64,000 nt of DNA from Ornithinimicrobium sp. INDO-MA30-4 (GCF_021535045.1 NZ_CP091056.1:1240001-1304000); one strand, 5' to 3'; shown: positions 1 through 10,039, numbered from the stretch's first letter. Made by a program: numbers and translations. Notes: generated from the sequence alone by a model not told the origin.

Positions 1-38
1 CCAGCACGGCGTCGGGTGATGAGAGCATCCAGGTCCAC
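1..38 (-). CDS. SpoIIM-family (stage II sporulation protein M) membrane protein, N-terminal fragment
   Basis: The minus strand reads GTG at 38-36 followed by VDLDALITRRRA up to the window edge. The order V/M-D-L-D-A followed by a basic stretch resembles the start of the actinobacterial SpoIIM-like (DUF95) integral membrane proteins, which are commonly divergent from an RDD gene, exactly as here. An AGGAC-like ribosome site lies just upstream. Only 12 codons are visible, so the family call rests on this short match plus gene order. Confidence 0.45.
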   Translation of the reverse strand, partial: MDLDALITRRRA

Positions 39-154
39 GTCCTGAAGTGTAGCCAGTGAAGGCGGCGGGCGATAAGGCATCCACAGGCGAGTATCCAGCC
101 CCTCACCGCGATGCCTCCAAGAGATAGTCTGAGCGCATGCCCAGGGAATCCATC

Positions 155-1011
155 ATGGCCGATCGCGGGTATGTCACGTCTGAGGCCGTTGAGTTGGACA
201 TCCCCGCGGCGCCCCTCCCCGCTCGCATCGGGGGTGCATTGATTGATGCGTTCGTCATCTTTTGCGCGACTGTCGCCGGGCTATTTCTTTGGGCTCAAAT
301 CGGTGGCGATTTCGACCCGGCCGCTCAAAGCGCCTTGAACCTCATCTTGTACATCACGACGGTCGTGGTTTTGCCTACTGTTCTCGAAACGCTCACCAAG
401 GGCCGCTCCCTCGGCAAGTGGGCCACAGGGCTGCGGGTTGTTCGAGACGATGCTGGCCCCATCAGCATGCGCCACGCGTTGACTCGGGCGCTCGCTGCGC
501 CCTTCGAGATGTACTTCACCCTGGGGGTTCCCGCCGTCATCGCCTCAGCGACCAACCGCAAAGGCAAGCGCTTTGGCGACCTGGCGGCTGGCACCTATGT
601 CGTGCGCGTCCGGCAAAGGACAGCGATCCAACGCCCGTCCAAACGCCGCCACACCTTCAGGCGTGGGCCCAGAGCGCGGACGTTGCTGCCTTGCCGATCA
701 GCCTGGCAGTCGCTGTTCGCACCTTGTTGGCAGGCTCGGCATCCATCAGCCCCGGCCAGCGCGATCAACTGGCCATGTCGCTAGCCCACGACGTGCTTGA
801 GTTCGTCGCGCCACCACCACCGGCTGGGACTCCAGCACCTGAATTCCTCTGGGCAGTGCAGGCCGAGCGTCGACGCCGCGACGAGGTCCGGCTGCAACGC
901 GACGATGCCCTGAGAGCACGGGTGCTCGGCGCCGACCCGCTGCAGCCGAAACCACCTCAGCTCTGGCGTCCCTCCGGCAACAGCCCTGGTGGACCATGCT
1001 GCCGCAATTAG
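155..1011 (+). CDS. RDD family membrane protein (frameshifted)
   Basis: Integral membrane protein of the RDD family; function is not established for most members. The N-terminal part has the RDD-type first helix (PARIGGALIDAFVIF), two further hydrophobic segments and the GRSLGKWATGLRVVRDD region that typifies the family. After VVRVRQRTAIQ near base 628 the frame changes, and the tail (QTPPHLQAWAQSADVAALP ... FLWAVQAERRRRDE) is read in another frame; the same cytoplasmic tail is common in actinobacterial homologues. I chose ATG 155 because AGGGA precedes it at good spacing; ATG 137 is an in-frame alternative. It is divergent from the SpoIIM-like gene, a usual arrangement. The break is probably a sequence error. 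Confidence 0.8.
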
Positions 1012-2136
1012 CCGTTGCGGGCTGCGGCGTAGCCAGGCACGATCTGCTCGTCCAAGATGGCCTTGCGCTGCGCATACGGCAGGAACGCTGAGCGCATCGC
1101 GTTGACGGTGACACGCTCGAAGTCATCCAGACCCCAGCCTGCTTCGTCGGCCAGCAGTTGCATCTCGCGGCTCATCGTCGTGCCACTCACCAGTCGGTTA
1201 TCCGGGTTCAGGGTGACGCGGAAGCCCAGCCGGTGGAACAGCGTGATCGGGTGGGATGCGATGGTCGTTGCGCCACCAGCGGCAGTCTGCAGGTTGCTGC
1301 TCGGGCACATTTCTAGAGCGATACGACGATCACGGATGTACGAGGCGAGCGAGCCCGCCCCAACCGCGTCACACTCTGCTTGGCTCCACTGCGCGACTGG
1401 CTTGGCGCTCACATCAATGGCATTTCCGTCGACGCTCAGGTCGTCAATTAGTCGGACTCCGTGACCAATCCGCTCGGCACCGCAGAGTTGCACGGCTTCC
1501 CAGATGCTCGGCAGGCCAAAGGCTTCACCAGCATGGATGGTGAAGTGCATGTTGTTTTTGCGCAGGTGCTCAAAGGCCGGCAGGTGCAGCGTCGGGGCAA
1601 AGCCATCTTCGGCGCCCGCAATGTCATAGCCAGCTATCGCTTCGTCGCGGTGCTTGACCGTCAACTCAGCGATTTCGAGCGAGCGCTCGGCGTGCCGCAT
1701 ACCAGTGAGCAGTGAACGGACCACGATGGGGTGACCGCTCTCCTTGGCTTGCGCCATGCCCTGCGCGAATCCGTCGTTGACGGCTTCGACGACCTCGTCA
1801 AGGTCAAGCCAGCCGACAGGTGCTGCTCGGGGGCATAACGCGACTCGGCATACACAACGCCATCTGCGACCTGATCGAGGACAAACTCGCGAGCGACCCG
1901 AGACAGGCCCTCTTTGGTCTGCATCACGGCGATCGTGTGCTCAAAGGTTTCGAGATAGCGCACAAGGGAGCCTGAGCCTGCGCTCTCGAGGAACCACTCG
2001 CGCAGCGCCTGAGCGTCCGTGGTCGGCAGCCCTCGTAGCCGCAGGCGGCCGCTAACTCGATGATGGTCTCTGGCCGCAATCCACCATCGAGGTGGTCATG
2101 CAGGGAGACCTTAGGAAGAACAGAAATATCAGTCAT
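1008..2136 (-). CDS. add: Adenosine deaminase (two frameshifts)
   Basis: Zinc-dependent hydrolase converting adenosine or deoxyadenosine to inosine or deoxyinosine in the cytoplasm. Reading from ATG 2136 gives [10 protein letters not shown] with the metal-binding HxH. Later come HAGE, ERIGHG, the CPSSNLQT segment and [11 protein letters not shown], all adenosine deaminase landmarks; the total is about 375 residues, normal for the family. Two breaks occur, near 2034 (GAGGGCTG should read GAGGGGCTG, giving EGLPTTD) and near 1807 (TTGACGAG should read TTGGACGAG, giving TLDEVVEAV). Both are one-base losses in G runs. It is divergent from deoC and close to the nucleoside uptake genes, consistent with purine nucleoside salvage. 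Confidence 0.92.
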
Positions 2137-2225
2137 GAAGAACCGCCTTTTGTCGATGCAGGGATAGGTGGAGCGACACTCTCCCATCCGGCTTGTGCCT
2201 GAGTCTAAGGTGGGGGCATGGTGAA

Positions 2226-2979
2226 ATGACCCTGGGACCACACTGACCGTTCAGCAGATTGCTGATCTCATCGATCACGCCCTGCTCAAGCCTGAGTTGA
2301 CGCCGCAAGAGGTTGAAGAAGCCACCGCTGAGTTGGCCAAGTCCAACATCTGGTCGGTTTGTGTTCGCCCCAGCGATGTTGCCCTTGCTGCCAAGGCAAC
2401 GGCTGACAGCCAGACGCGGGTATGCACCGTGATCGGCTTCCCCACGGCACCACCTCGACCGAGACCAAGGTCGCCGAAACAAAGCAGGCTATTGCTGACG
2501 GTGCGACCGAGCTCGACATGGTCCTCAACATCGGCCGGCTCAAGGGCGGTCAGCACGAAGAGGTCCAGGCCGACATCGCGGCTGTCGTTGAGGCTGGCCA
2601 CGAGGCTGGCTACTTGGTCAAGGTCATCATGGAGACCGCTCTGCTGACTGACGAAGAGAAGGTCGCCGCTTGCCAGTTGAGCGAGGCAGCAGGCGCTGAC
2701 TTCGTGAAGACCAGCACTGGTTTTGCCGGCGGTGGAGCCACCCTGCCCGACGTGCGTCTGATGCGCGCCAACTCTGGCGCGCGGGTCGCCGTGAAGGCTT
2801 CCGGTGGCGTGCGCGACATCGAGACCGCGCTGGCAATGGTCGCCGAAGGCGTCACCCGATTGGGCACCTCCAGCACCGTGGCTCTGCTCAAGGGTGCCAA
2901 CGAGCGCAATGACGCTGGCACACTGGTTGTCCCCGAGCCGGGCCAGGACGTTGCTGGCGCAGACGGCACCGGCTACTAA
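2226..2979 (+). CDS. deoC: Deoxyribose-phosphate aldolase (two frameshifts)
   Basis: Class I aldolase splitting 2-deoxyribose-5-phosphate into acetaldehyde and glyceraldehyde-3-phosphate, the last step in using deoxynucleoside sugars as carbon. The catalytic Schiff-base lysine lies in VKTSTGF, the second lysine in AVKASGGVR, and the aspartate in ELDMVLN. A break near 2448 splits the conserved GFPHGTTS: four C where five are needed. The reading with [19 protein letters not shown] has no start codon in its own frame; adding one C near 2238 joins it to ATG 2226 (MTLGPTLTVQQ). The start is therefore inferred. It is divergent from add and is followed by a strong hairpin at 2998-3029. Confidence 0.9.
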
Positions 2980-2997
2980 TCCCCGCATACGCACCAA

Positions 2998-3029
2998 AGA
3001 GGTCACAGCCCACGTGGGTTGTGACCTCT
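2998..3029 (+). terminator. Hairpin terminator after deoC
   Basis: A 14-bp stem (AGAGGTCACAGCCC / GGGTTGTGACCTCT, one G-T wobble) with a 4-base loop starts 18 bases after the deoC stop. No long T run follows. It sits between deoC and the convergent SdpI gene and may serve both strands. Confidence 0.75.
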
Positions 3030-3054
3030 GTTGATGGGCCAGCAAAGCCTGAGA

Positions 3055-3441
3055 TCAGAGCGTTGGATCGATCTCGGATCGCACAGCTTGATGAGCTGCC
3101 CGAACGCCGAGCCCCATAAGGACGAGCAAACCTGCATAGCCGATCATCAGGACGGCAAACACGCCACCTTCACTGACATCGAGCGACTCAGGTCGCGCCG
3201 CGACCCACACGCTAAAGAGCGCAGCCGACGCACATACGATGGCGGCGGCCTTGACCCACGGCAGCGCTGCCCGATGGGCTACCTCCCACGCTTCTTGCGA
3301 TGACTGGGTGATCTTCGTCTTGATGCCAATCGCCGAGTTCACCGCGATGTTGCCCTTGCCAGCCTGACTGGTGATCAGGAAGCTCAATCCACCCGCAATC
3401 ACCAGCCCGACAGCTGCGATCACTATGCCGCCCGTGTCCAT
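3055..3441 (-). CDS. SdpI family protein
   Basis: A 128-residue, apparently intact membrane protein. It has a hydrophobic helix at about residues 5-25, then the GIKTKITQSSQEAWEVAHRA motif that defines the SdpI family, and two more hydrophobic segments at about 64-80 and 94-113. In Bacillus, SdpI gives immunity to the killing factor SdpC and signals to SdpR; no sdpC- or sdpR-like gene is visible here, so an immunity role is not supported. Many bacteria carry orphan SdpI-like proteins of unknown role. It is convergent with deoC and lies just downstream of deoA on the same strand, 30 bases after its inferred stop. Confidence 0.85.
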   Translation of the reverse strand: MDTGGIVIAAVGLVIAGGLSFLITSQAGKGNIAVNSAIGIKTKITQSSQEAWEVAHRAALPWVKAAAIVCASAALFSVWVAARPESLDVSEGGVFAVLMIGYAGLLVLMGLGVRAAHQAVRSEIDPTL

Positions 3442-3470
3442 GACTCCCCCTGACTAGGTTTATCCCAACC

Positions 3471-4754
3471 TTAGGACACCCGGTCGTGAATAAGCTCCGG
3501 CTTTGGCACAGATTCTCCCGAGTCTGCGATCGCCCATGCGCCGTCCAAAATGTCGGTGGCCCGCGCAAGCGCTCTTCGTCATCTGAATGCAGCGTCAACA
3601 GTGGCTCTCCAGCCTTCACCTCATCGCCGGGCTTGGCGTGCATGACGACACCGGCACCAGCCTGCACAGGGTCTTCCTTGCGCGCTCGCCCCGCACCAAG
3701 ACGCCAGGCAGCAACACCAACGGCGAGGGCATCCAGGCTGCTCAAGGTGCCGCCGCTGGGCGCCTTGATCACGTGTGTGAGCGGCCACCGGCAATTTAGC
3801 GTCAGGGTCCCCACCCTGAGCCCGGATCATGGCCTTCCAGGAGTCCATCGCGCGACCATCAGCCAACACATCTGCGGGGTCAATGTCGTCGCGGCCAGCG
3901 CCAGCCAGCATTTCGCGGGCCAAGGCCAAGGTCAGTTCAACAACGTCGCTAGGGCCTCCCCGGCCAGCACATCGACGCTCTCTTGGATCTCAAGGGCGTT
4001 ACCTGCGGTCCGGCCCAGCGGGTGTCCATGTTGGTCAGCAGCGCCGTGGTCTTCACACCAGCATCGTTGCCAAGGGCCACCATCGTCTGCGCAAGTTCGC
4101 GAGCCTGGTCCAGATCCTTCATGAAGGCACCAGAGCCAACCTTGACGTCGAGCACCAGCGAGCCAGGGTTGGCTGCGATCTTTTTGCTCATGATCGACGA
4201 CGCGATCAGCGGGATGGCCTGCACCGTTCCGGTCACATCACGCAATGGTAGAGCTTCTTGTCCGCCACCGCGAGGCCCGCGCCGGCAGCACAAACGACTG
4301 CTCCGACCTCATTGAGTTGCTGCATCATCGCTTCATTGCTCAACTCGGCCTGCCAGCCGGGGATCGACTCCAGCTTGTCCAGCGTCCCGCCGGTGTGGCC
4401 AAGACCGCGCCCAGAGAGTTGCGGCACCGCCACGCCGCAGGCTGCCACCAAGGGAGCCAACGGCAGGGTGATCTTGTCGCCAACACCGCCGGTGGAGTGC
4501 TTATCTGCCGTGGGGCGATCCAGGGACGAGAAGTCCAGGCGTTCGCCACTGTCGATCATTGCCTTTGTCCAGTCGGCGATTTCGCGGCGCTCCATCCCGT
4601 TCAGCAAGATAGCCATCAGCAGGGCCGACATTTGCTCCTCGGCAACTCGCCCATCGGTGAATGCCTCGATCACCCAGCGGATCTGTGCCGTGCTCAGGGC
4701 ACCACGGTCTCGCTTGGTCCCAATCACGTCGACTGCGTCGAATTGCTGCGACAT
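3471..4754 (-). CDS. deoA: Thymidine phosphorylase (about five frameshifts)
   Basis: Phosphorolysis of thymidine or deoxyuridine to base plus deoxyribose-1-phosphate. Fragments in order: [20 protein letters not shown], the [10 protein letters not shown] phosphate-binding signature, [48 protein letters not shown], and the C-terminal domain ending [13 protein letters not shown]. The sum, about 427 residues, is the normal length. Breaks lie near 4247, 4021, 3953, 3786 and 3555; four are repaired by adding one base to a C or G run, and 3786 needs two C. ATG 4754 is the start; the stop TAA at 3473-3471 appears only after the last repair. It belongs to the nucleoside salvage cluster with cdd and the ABC transporter. 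Confidence 0.9.
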
Positions 4755-4791
4755 CCTCGTCACTTCCTTGTCTGTATGACATCCTGCGGGG

Positions 4792-5441
4792 GTGAATCTT
4801 GCCCAGGCTATGGCCCTTATCGTGCCACCCGTCAATGACCTTAAGCGTTCGGCCGCGACTCGCAGTGATGGCGAACACACGATGTTCCCCACTCTGGTTG
4901 CGCTGCGCGACGACCGAGTCTTGGCCGTGGTGATGACTCCTCGACTCGCGATCACGCTGTCTGCGGCGCATACCTTGGCTGTTGGGTTAGCCCCCGATGT
5001 GCTCGCGCTGGCCGCCCAGGTGAACTTGGAGGATGGCTCACAGGGGATTGCCTACACGAGCATGACCCGCGACAAGCAGGCTGGCTTCACCGTGCAGGGC
5101 TACACGCAAGAGGGCCAAGACATCACCTTCGGCACCCCGAAAAGGGCAAGCCGGAGGATCGGTCCGTGATGGATGAGCTGGCTCGCGCAATGTCGCATAA
5201 CGTCTTGGATGCCGGCCGGGTCGGCATGAAGAACGACGACGGCACGTCGCCTGAGGAGCCCGCGTTCATCAGCCCCGAGGAGGGCCGACTAGCGATTGAC
5301 GCTGGCACTGCAGCATCAGTGCACCGCACCGTCCGGGGCATCGGCGGCACCGTGCTCTTTTTGGCCGCCGACGACGAGCATGGCGCTCGTATGCTGGCGC
5401 ACGGCTTACCGCCCGAAGTCCTCCTCGGCACCAGCGGCTAA
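4792..5441 (+). CDS. Conserved protein of unknown function, divergent from deoA (one frameshift)
   Basis: I do not recognise a functional family. Starting at GTG 4792 it encodes about 216 residues: VNLAQAMALIVPPVNDLK, a beta-rich middle (TLVALRDDRVLAVVMTPRLA), then MDELARAMSHNVLDAGRVG and an acidic segment ending LPPEVLLGTSG. It has no signal peptide, membrane helix or obvious catalytic motif. The break near 5145 is an A run: AAAA should be AAAAA, giving KKGKPEDRSVMDE. The gene starts 37 bases from the deoA start on the opposite strand and runs tail-to-tail into cdd with a 4-base overlap. This placement suggests a link with nucleoside metabolism, but that is inference from position only. Confidence 0.7.
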
Positions 5442-5830
5442 GCCAGGTTGGCTGGTCCAAAGGCCTGCGGCAAGACTTCGCCCATACTGAGATCACCTTC
5501 TGGGGTGAGCAAACGGCACTCATCTCCGCCATGCTCAGAGATGATCTGACGGCAGCGGCCGCACGGCATGATGGCTTCGCCCGTGCGGTCGACACACACC
5601 ACGGCAACGAGCTTGCCGCCGCCGGAGCCGACCAGGTCAGAGATCATCCCGCACTCGGCGCACAGCGCAACGCCATAGCCCGCATTCTCGACGTTGCAGC
5701 CGGACACGATGCGGCCATCATCAGCCAAACCTGCGGCGCCCACCGGGAAGTTTGAATAAGGCGCATAGGCCCGGTTCATCAATTCAACAGCGCGAGCCTG
5801 CAGCGGCTCCCACTCGATCTGTTCTGCCAT
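5438..5830 (-). CDS. cdd: Cytidine deaminase
   Basis: Small homotetrameric-type cytidine deaminase (130 residues, intact) that converts cytidine or deoxycytidine to uridine or deoxyuridine. The zinc site is visible: Cys57-Ala-Glu59, where Glu59 is the proton shuttle, and Cys90-Gly-Arg-Cys93 in PCGRCRQ. The nucleoside-binding NVENAGYG-type segment precedes it, as in all tetrameric enzymes. It lies 72 bases downstream of the permease at 5903-7200 on the same strand and upstream of deoA, so imported cytidine could be deaminated and then phosphorolysed. A GGAGGATTC ribosome site precedes ATG 5830. Confidence 0.95.
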   Translation of the reverse strand: MAEQIEWEPLQARAVELMNRAYAPYSNFPVGAAGLADDGRIVSGCNVENAGYGVALCAECGMISDLVGSGGGKLVAVVCVDRTGEAIMPCGRCRQIISEHGGDECRLLTPEGDLSMGEVLPQAFGPANLA

Positions 5831-5850
5831 GAATCCTCCTGTAGTGACAG

Positions 5851-5890
5851 CGGTGGCGGCGCAAGCGCAGAGTCGCCCGCACCGCCACCG
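5851..5890 (-). terminator. Possible hairpin between the transporter operon and cdd
   Basis: A 9-bp GC-rich stem (CGGTGGCGG / CCGCCACCG) with a 22-base loop in the 72-base gap between the permease stop and the cdd start. The loop is long and there is no T run, so it could equally be a processing or attenuation structure. Confidence 0.35.
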
Positions 5891-5902
5891 TAGCGTTATC
5901 GG

Positions 5903-7200
5903 TTAGCTCTTGGTGTAGGGAGTTCCAGCCGCTGCCGGACCGCGCACCTTGCCCACAAAACCGGCGACAGCCAGGATCGTGATGATGTACGGAAGCATCA
6001 ACAGCAACTCCGAGGGCACCGAGCTGCCAATCGAGCTCAACACGTTGCCCAAGTTGCGGGAGAAGCCGAACAGCAAGGCAGCCACCACGGCCAACTGGGG
6101 TTCCACTTGCCCAAGATCATCGCGGCCAGAGCGATATAGCCCTGTCCGGCAGACATCTCGCGACCAAAGGCCAGACCGGAACCGATCGAGAAGAAGGCAC
6201 CGCCCAAGCCAGCGATGGCACCAGCCATGATGACGTTCCAGACGCGCCGCGTGTTGACCTTGATGCCCACCGTGTCGGCGGCCTTGGGGTATTCACCCAC
6301 GGCCCGGGTGCGCAAGCCCCAGCGGCTGCGGAACAGCATGAACTGCAGCACGATGACGATGACGTACATCAGGTAGACGAGGATCGTCTGCTGGAACAGC
6401 ACCGGCCCGATGATCGGGATCTCGGACAGCAACGGGATCTTGATCGTCGACAGCGGCTGACGAGCGTTCCACAACGCAGCGTCGTCCGACATCACAGTCG
6501 AGAACAGGAAGCCAGTCAGACCGATCACCAGGGTGTTAAGCACAACACCCACGATGATCTGGTTGACCTGGAATCTCACCGCAAACCAGGCCAGCAGTGC
6601 ACCCACCATGGCGCCCGCAATGGGAGCCGCGACGAGCCCGGCATAGCTGGAGGCGAATCGTGAAGCGATAGCTGCTGCGGCGAATGCACCGATCAGCAAC
6701 TGGCCCTCAATGGCGATGTTGATGACACCAGAGCGCTCACACACGACACCGGACATCGCGCCAAAGATCAGCGGGACAGACAATGCCAAAGCACCAGCCA
6801 GCAACGTGGTGACCGGGATGACCGAGGAGCGGCCAGCACCGGCATACACCAGGAAGGAGATGACGAAGGCAAGGCCAACGATGATGTGCAGCCACACCGG
6901 CACCGTGCGGCGAGCACGCACCAACATCAGGGCGTATGCGGCTGCTCCCAGTTGGACAAAGCCCAACACCAGGATCGTGATCAAGGATGGAAGCGAGATG
7001 TTCGGGATCGAGAACATCGTTGATCCCGAGCTGACCTGGAACGCCGTGTCAGCGTCCGCGGTTGGCCCCATGCCAAAAACCAGCAGGGTGATCAGGGCGG
7101 CCAAAGCATTAACGATGGGCGCTCGGTAGTTGATCTTGCCAACAACGGCCTCGTCAACTTCGGTGTCCGGCACCGGCTCAGTCACAGTCGAGGTACTCAT
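5903..7200 (-). CDS. Nucleoside ABC transporter permease, second subunit (one frameshift)
   Basis: Inner-membrane permease of the BPD_transp_2 type, the partner of the permease at 7197-8453. It starts with a hydrophilic leader (MSTSTVTEPVPDTEVDEAVV) and then has about ten hydrophobic segments, including GVVCERSGVINIAIEGQLL, the conserved loop of NupQ/YufQ-like nucleoside permeases. The frame breaks near 6098 in GKWNPQLAVVAALLFG (CCCC should be CCCCC); after repair it ends GFVGKVRGPAAAGTPYTKS, giving about 432 residues. The start overlaps the stop of the upstream permease by four bases, showing translational coupling. Confidence 0.9.
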
Positions 7201-8453
7201 GCTGCAACCTCCTGCTTCTTTGCGGTCCGCGCACTGCGTCGTGGGCGGTCAGGGTCAGGGAGTCTAAAGATGGCGCGAACCAACGGCGGTGCGGCGATCA
7301 GCAACACGATCACTGACTGAACCACCAAGACGATGTCGATGGGGGTCTGCGTCAGCGACTGCATCAAGAAGCCACCAGCCTTCAGCGCACCAAAGAGCAG
7401 TCCAGCAAAGAACACACCCCAAGGTTTAGATCGTCCCAATAGGGCCACTGTGATGGCATCAAACCCATATGAGGCCGCTACACCAGCGGTCAGCGCCCCT
7501 TCTGTTCCGAGCACTTGAGCGGTTGAAGCCAAGCCAGCAAGGCCACCAGCGATCACCATGGTGATCACGGTGATCCGGCCCACCGACATACCGGCAGTGC
7601 GAGCGGCGTTGGGGTTGGCACCAGCGGCGCGCAACTCAAACCCGATCGTAGATCGCTCCATCAGCCACCAGACGGCCATCGTGGCCAGAATGGCGACAAT
7701 GACACCCCAGTGCAGGCGGAAGGAGTTGCCGGGCACCAACCAGTCTGGAATCAGCGGAGGATAGCTCGCCGACTCTGCGACCGCAGGGCTCTTTTGCCCA
7801 GAACGTCCCGGGTTAAACACTGGCTGCTTCAGCGTGTAGCTAATCAGATAGACCGCCACGTAGTTCAACATGATCGTAACGATGACTTCGTTAGCACCAG
7901 ATTTGGCCTTCAGCACACCGGGGATAGCTCCCCAGACTGCGCCACCAACGGCACCACCGATCATCGCCAGCAACAGGTGCAGGCCGACCGGGAGGTCCCA
8001 AGCGAAACCAATGTAGGAAGCGAAGATCGCACCGACAATGATCTGGCCCTGCGCACCAATGTTGAACAGTCCAGCGCGGAAGCCAACGGCAATACCGAGA
8101 CCAGCAAGGATCAGCGGCACGGCAAAGACAATCGACTCAGTCAGCGGCTTGATCGCACCAGCAAATGTGGTGGCTTCCCAGTTGAAGATTGAGCCGCGGA
8201 ACAGTGCGATGTAGGCATCACTCACGGCCGTCCACGCAGCCGAGATGGTGTCCATCGGACGTGAGAAGAAGTAGGTCGCTGCTTCGCGAACATCTTCATT
8301 GGCAAAGGCGATCAAGAAGCCACCGATAACCAGAGCAATCACCACAGCAAGCACGGAGATGAGTGCGTTGCCAGCGACAATTCGCTGCATCATCGAGTCG
8401 CCTGCGGGAGGCTCTTCCTCGGTCTTGACCGGCGGGTTCGTCGTGTCACTCAC
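7197..8453 (-). CDS. Nucleoside ABC transporter permease, first subunit
   Basis: Intact 418-residue membrane permease with a short cytoplasmic N-terminus and about nine to ten helices. The loop GIAVGFRAGLFNIGAQGQII is the hallmark of NupP/YufP-like permeases of BMP-family nucleoside importers. It overlaps the ATPase gene upstream (stop near 8450) and the second permease downstream by four bases each, so the three are translated as a coupled unit. The basic C-terminus (RPRRSARTAKKQ) faces the cytoplasm. Nucleoside specificity is inferred from the partner lipoprotein family and the salvage genes around it; related sugar permeases are the alternative. Confidence 0.92.
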   Translation of the reverse strand: MSDTTNPPVKTEEEPPAGDSMMQRIVAGNALISVLAVVIALVIGGFLIAFANEDVREAATYFFSRPMDTISAAWTAVSDAYIALFRGSIFNWEATTFAGAIKPLTESIVFAVPLILAGLGIAVGFRAGLFNIGAQGQIIVGAIFASYIGFAWDLPVGLHLLLAMIGGAVGGAVWGAIPGVLKAKSGANEVIVTIMLNYVAVYLISYTLKQPVFNPGRSGQKSPAVAESASYPPLIPDWLVPGNSFRLHWGVIVAILATMAVWWLMERSTIGFELRAAGANPNAARTAGMSVGRITVITMVIAGGLAGLASTAQVLGTEGALTAGVAASYGFDAITVALLGRSKPWGVFFAGLLFGALKAGGFLMQSLTQTPIDIVLVVQSVIVLLIAAPPLVRAIFRLPDPDRPRRSARTAKKQEVAA

Positions 8454-10039
8454 GAGGGCACCTCTTCGTCATTCTTAGGGGTAGTTGCGCTGGCATCCTT
8501 GGCGATCTGCGCTTCAGCGTCAGCCAACGAAACGCCTGCCATCATCAGGCCGAGAACATCACGGTTCACGCCTTCGGGGCCGGCCTTGGCGACATCGACG
8601 ATGCCGACAATCTTTCCGCGGTACATCACGGCGATCCGGTCAGCGAGGGAGACAACCTCGTCCAACTCGGTCGACACAATGATCACGGGCGTGCCCTTGT
8701 CCCGCTCAGCCACGATGCGCTTGTGCACAAACTCAATCGAGCCGACATCAAGTCCACGGGTCGGCTGTGAAGCCACAAAGAGTCGCAGCGGCCGCGACAT
8801 TTCGCGAGCCAGCACGACCTTCTGCGCGTTTCCACCGGAAAGGGTGGAGATCTTGTCGTGGATGTCGGTGAACCGAACGTCGAACTCTTCGGTGCGGACA
8901 TCCGCGTTAGCAGCGACCTTGCTCGGGCTCAAACTCACACCGCGAGAAAACTCGTCGGTGTTGTAAAGGTCGAGCACCAGGTTTTCAGCAATCGAGAAGT
9001 CCGCAATCGCACCGTCGGTGGAGCGGTCTTCGGGCACAAAACCAATGCCAGCCAGCAGCCGATCACGCACACTCTTGCCTGCGAGGTCTTCGCCATCCAG
9101 ACGGATCGCACCGCCGTCGGTGTCGGCCAGTCCAAGGATGGCTTCAGCCAACTCAGACTGCCCATTGCCCTGCACTCCGGCCAGACAGACGATCTCGCCG
9201 GCAGCAACTTTGAGTTTGACCTTGTCGACAACCGGCGTGCCGGTCGGGCCAAGCACGGTCAGTTTGTCGAGCTCGAAGGCAACATCACCAGGCTCAGCCG
9301 GCTCCTTGTCCACGGCCAAGCTCACCGAGCGGCCAACCATCAGGCTGGCCAACTCAGTCTCGGTCGAGGTTGGGCTGGCTTCCCCGACCACCTTGCCGCG
9401 ACGAATCACGGTGATCCGGTCAGCGATCGCGCGCACTTCGCGCAGTTTGTGGGTGATGAAGACGATCGAGGTGCCGCTCTCCTTGAGCTCACCCATGATG
9501 TTGATCAGCTCGTCGGTCTCCTGAGGGGTAAGCACCGCAGTGGGCTCATCCAGAATCAAGACCTTCGCGTCACGAGAAAGCGCCTTGATGATCTCGACCC
9601 GCTGCTGAACACCCACGGGGAGGTCTTCAATCTTGGCGTCGGGGTCGATCTCAAAGCCAAAGCGCTCGCTAATCTCCAGCACGTGCTGACGGGCCTTGGC
9701 CATCTCAAGCACGCCTGCCGGGCCTGCTGGCTCGTAGCCCAGGGCCACCGACTCAGCAACGGTAAAGACGGGCACCAACATGAAGTGTTGGTGGACCATG
9801 CCGATACCAGCGGATACGGCGTCACCAGGTCCGTTAAACCGCTGAGGGACATCGTCGAGCAAGATCTGCCCTTCGCTGGGGTCATAGAGGCCATAAAGCA
9901 CATTCATCAACGTGCTCTTGCCGGCTCCGTTCTCACCAAGGAGGGCATGGATCTCGCCGGGTTCAACGACGAGATCGATGTGGTCATTGGCAACCAAAGA
10001 TCCGAAGACCTTTGTGATGCCTTGAAGTTCAAGCTTCAT
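8450..10039 (-). CDS. Nucleoside ABC transporter ATP-binding protein, two fused ATPase domains
   Basis: Intact 529-residue double ABC ATPase of the NupO/RbsA-like class. Domain 1 (residues about 1-235) has Walker A GENGAGKST, Walker B VLILDEPTAVLT and the switch histidine in VFITHKL. Domain 2 (about 255-505) has a variant Walker A, GVQGNGQSE, lacking the usual GKS/T, an LSGGNAQK signature and SQPTRGLD in place of a canonical Walker B. That asymmetry is normal for this class, where only the first site is fully catalytic. It drives the two permeases downstream. It follows the lipoprotein gene at 10158-11258 after a perfect 18-bp hairpin. Confidence 0.93.
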   Translation of the reverse strand: MKLELQGITKVFGSLVANDHIDLVVEPGEIHALLGENGAGKSTLMNVLYGLYDPSEGQILLDDVPQRFNGPGDAVSAGIGMVHQHFMLVPVFTVAESVALGYEPAGPAGVLEMAKARQHVLEISERFGFEIDPDAKIEDLPVGVQQRVEIIKALSRDAKVLILDEPTAVLTPQETDELINIMGELKESGTSIVFITHKLREVRAIADRITVIRRGKVVGEASPTSTETELASLMVGRSVSLAVDKEPAEPGDVAFELDKLTVLGPTGTPVVDKVKLKVAAGEIVCLAGVQGNGQSELAEAILGLADTDGGAIRLDGEDLAGKSVRDRLLAGIGFVPEDRSTDGAIADFSIAENLVLDLYNTDEFSRGVSLSPSKVAANADVRTEEFDVRFTDIHDKISTLSGGNAQKVVLAREMSRPLRLFVASQPTRGLDVGSIEFVHKRIVAERDKGTPVIIVSTELDEVVSLADRIAVMYRGKIVGIVDVAKAGPEGVNRDVLGLMMAGVSLADAEAQIAKDASATTPKNDEEVPS

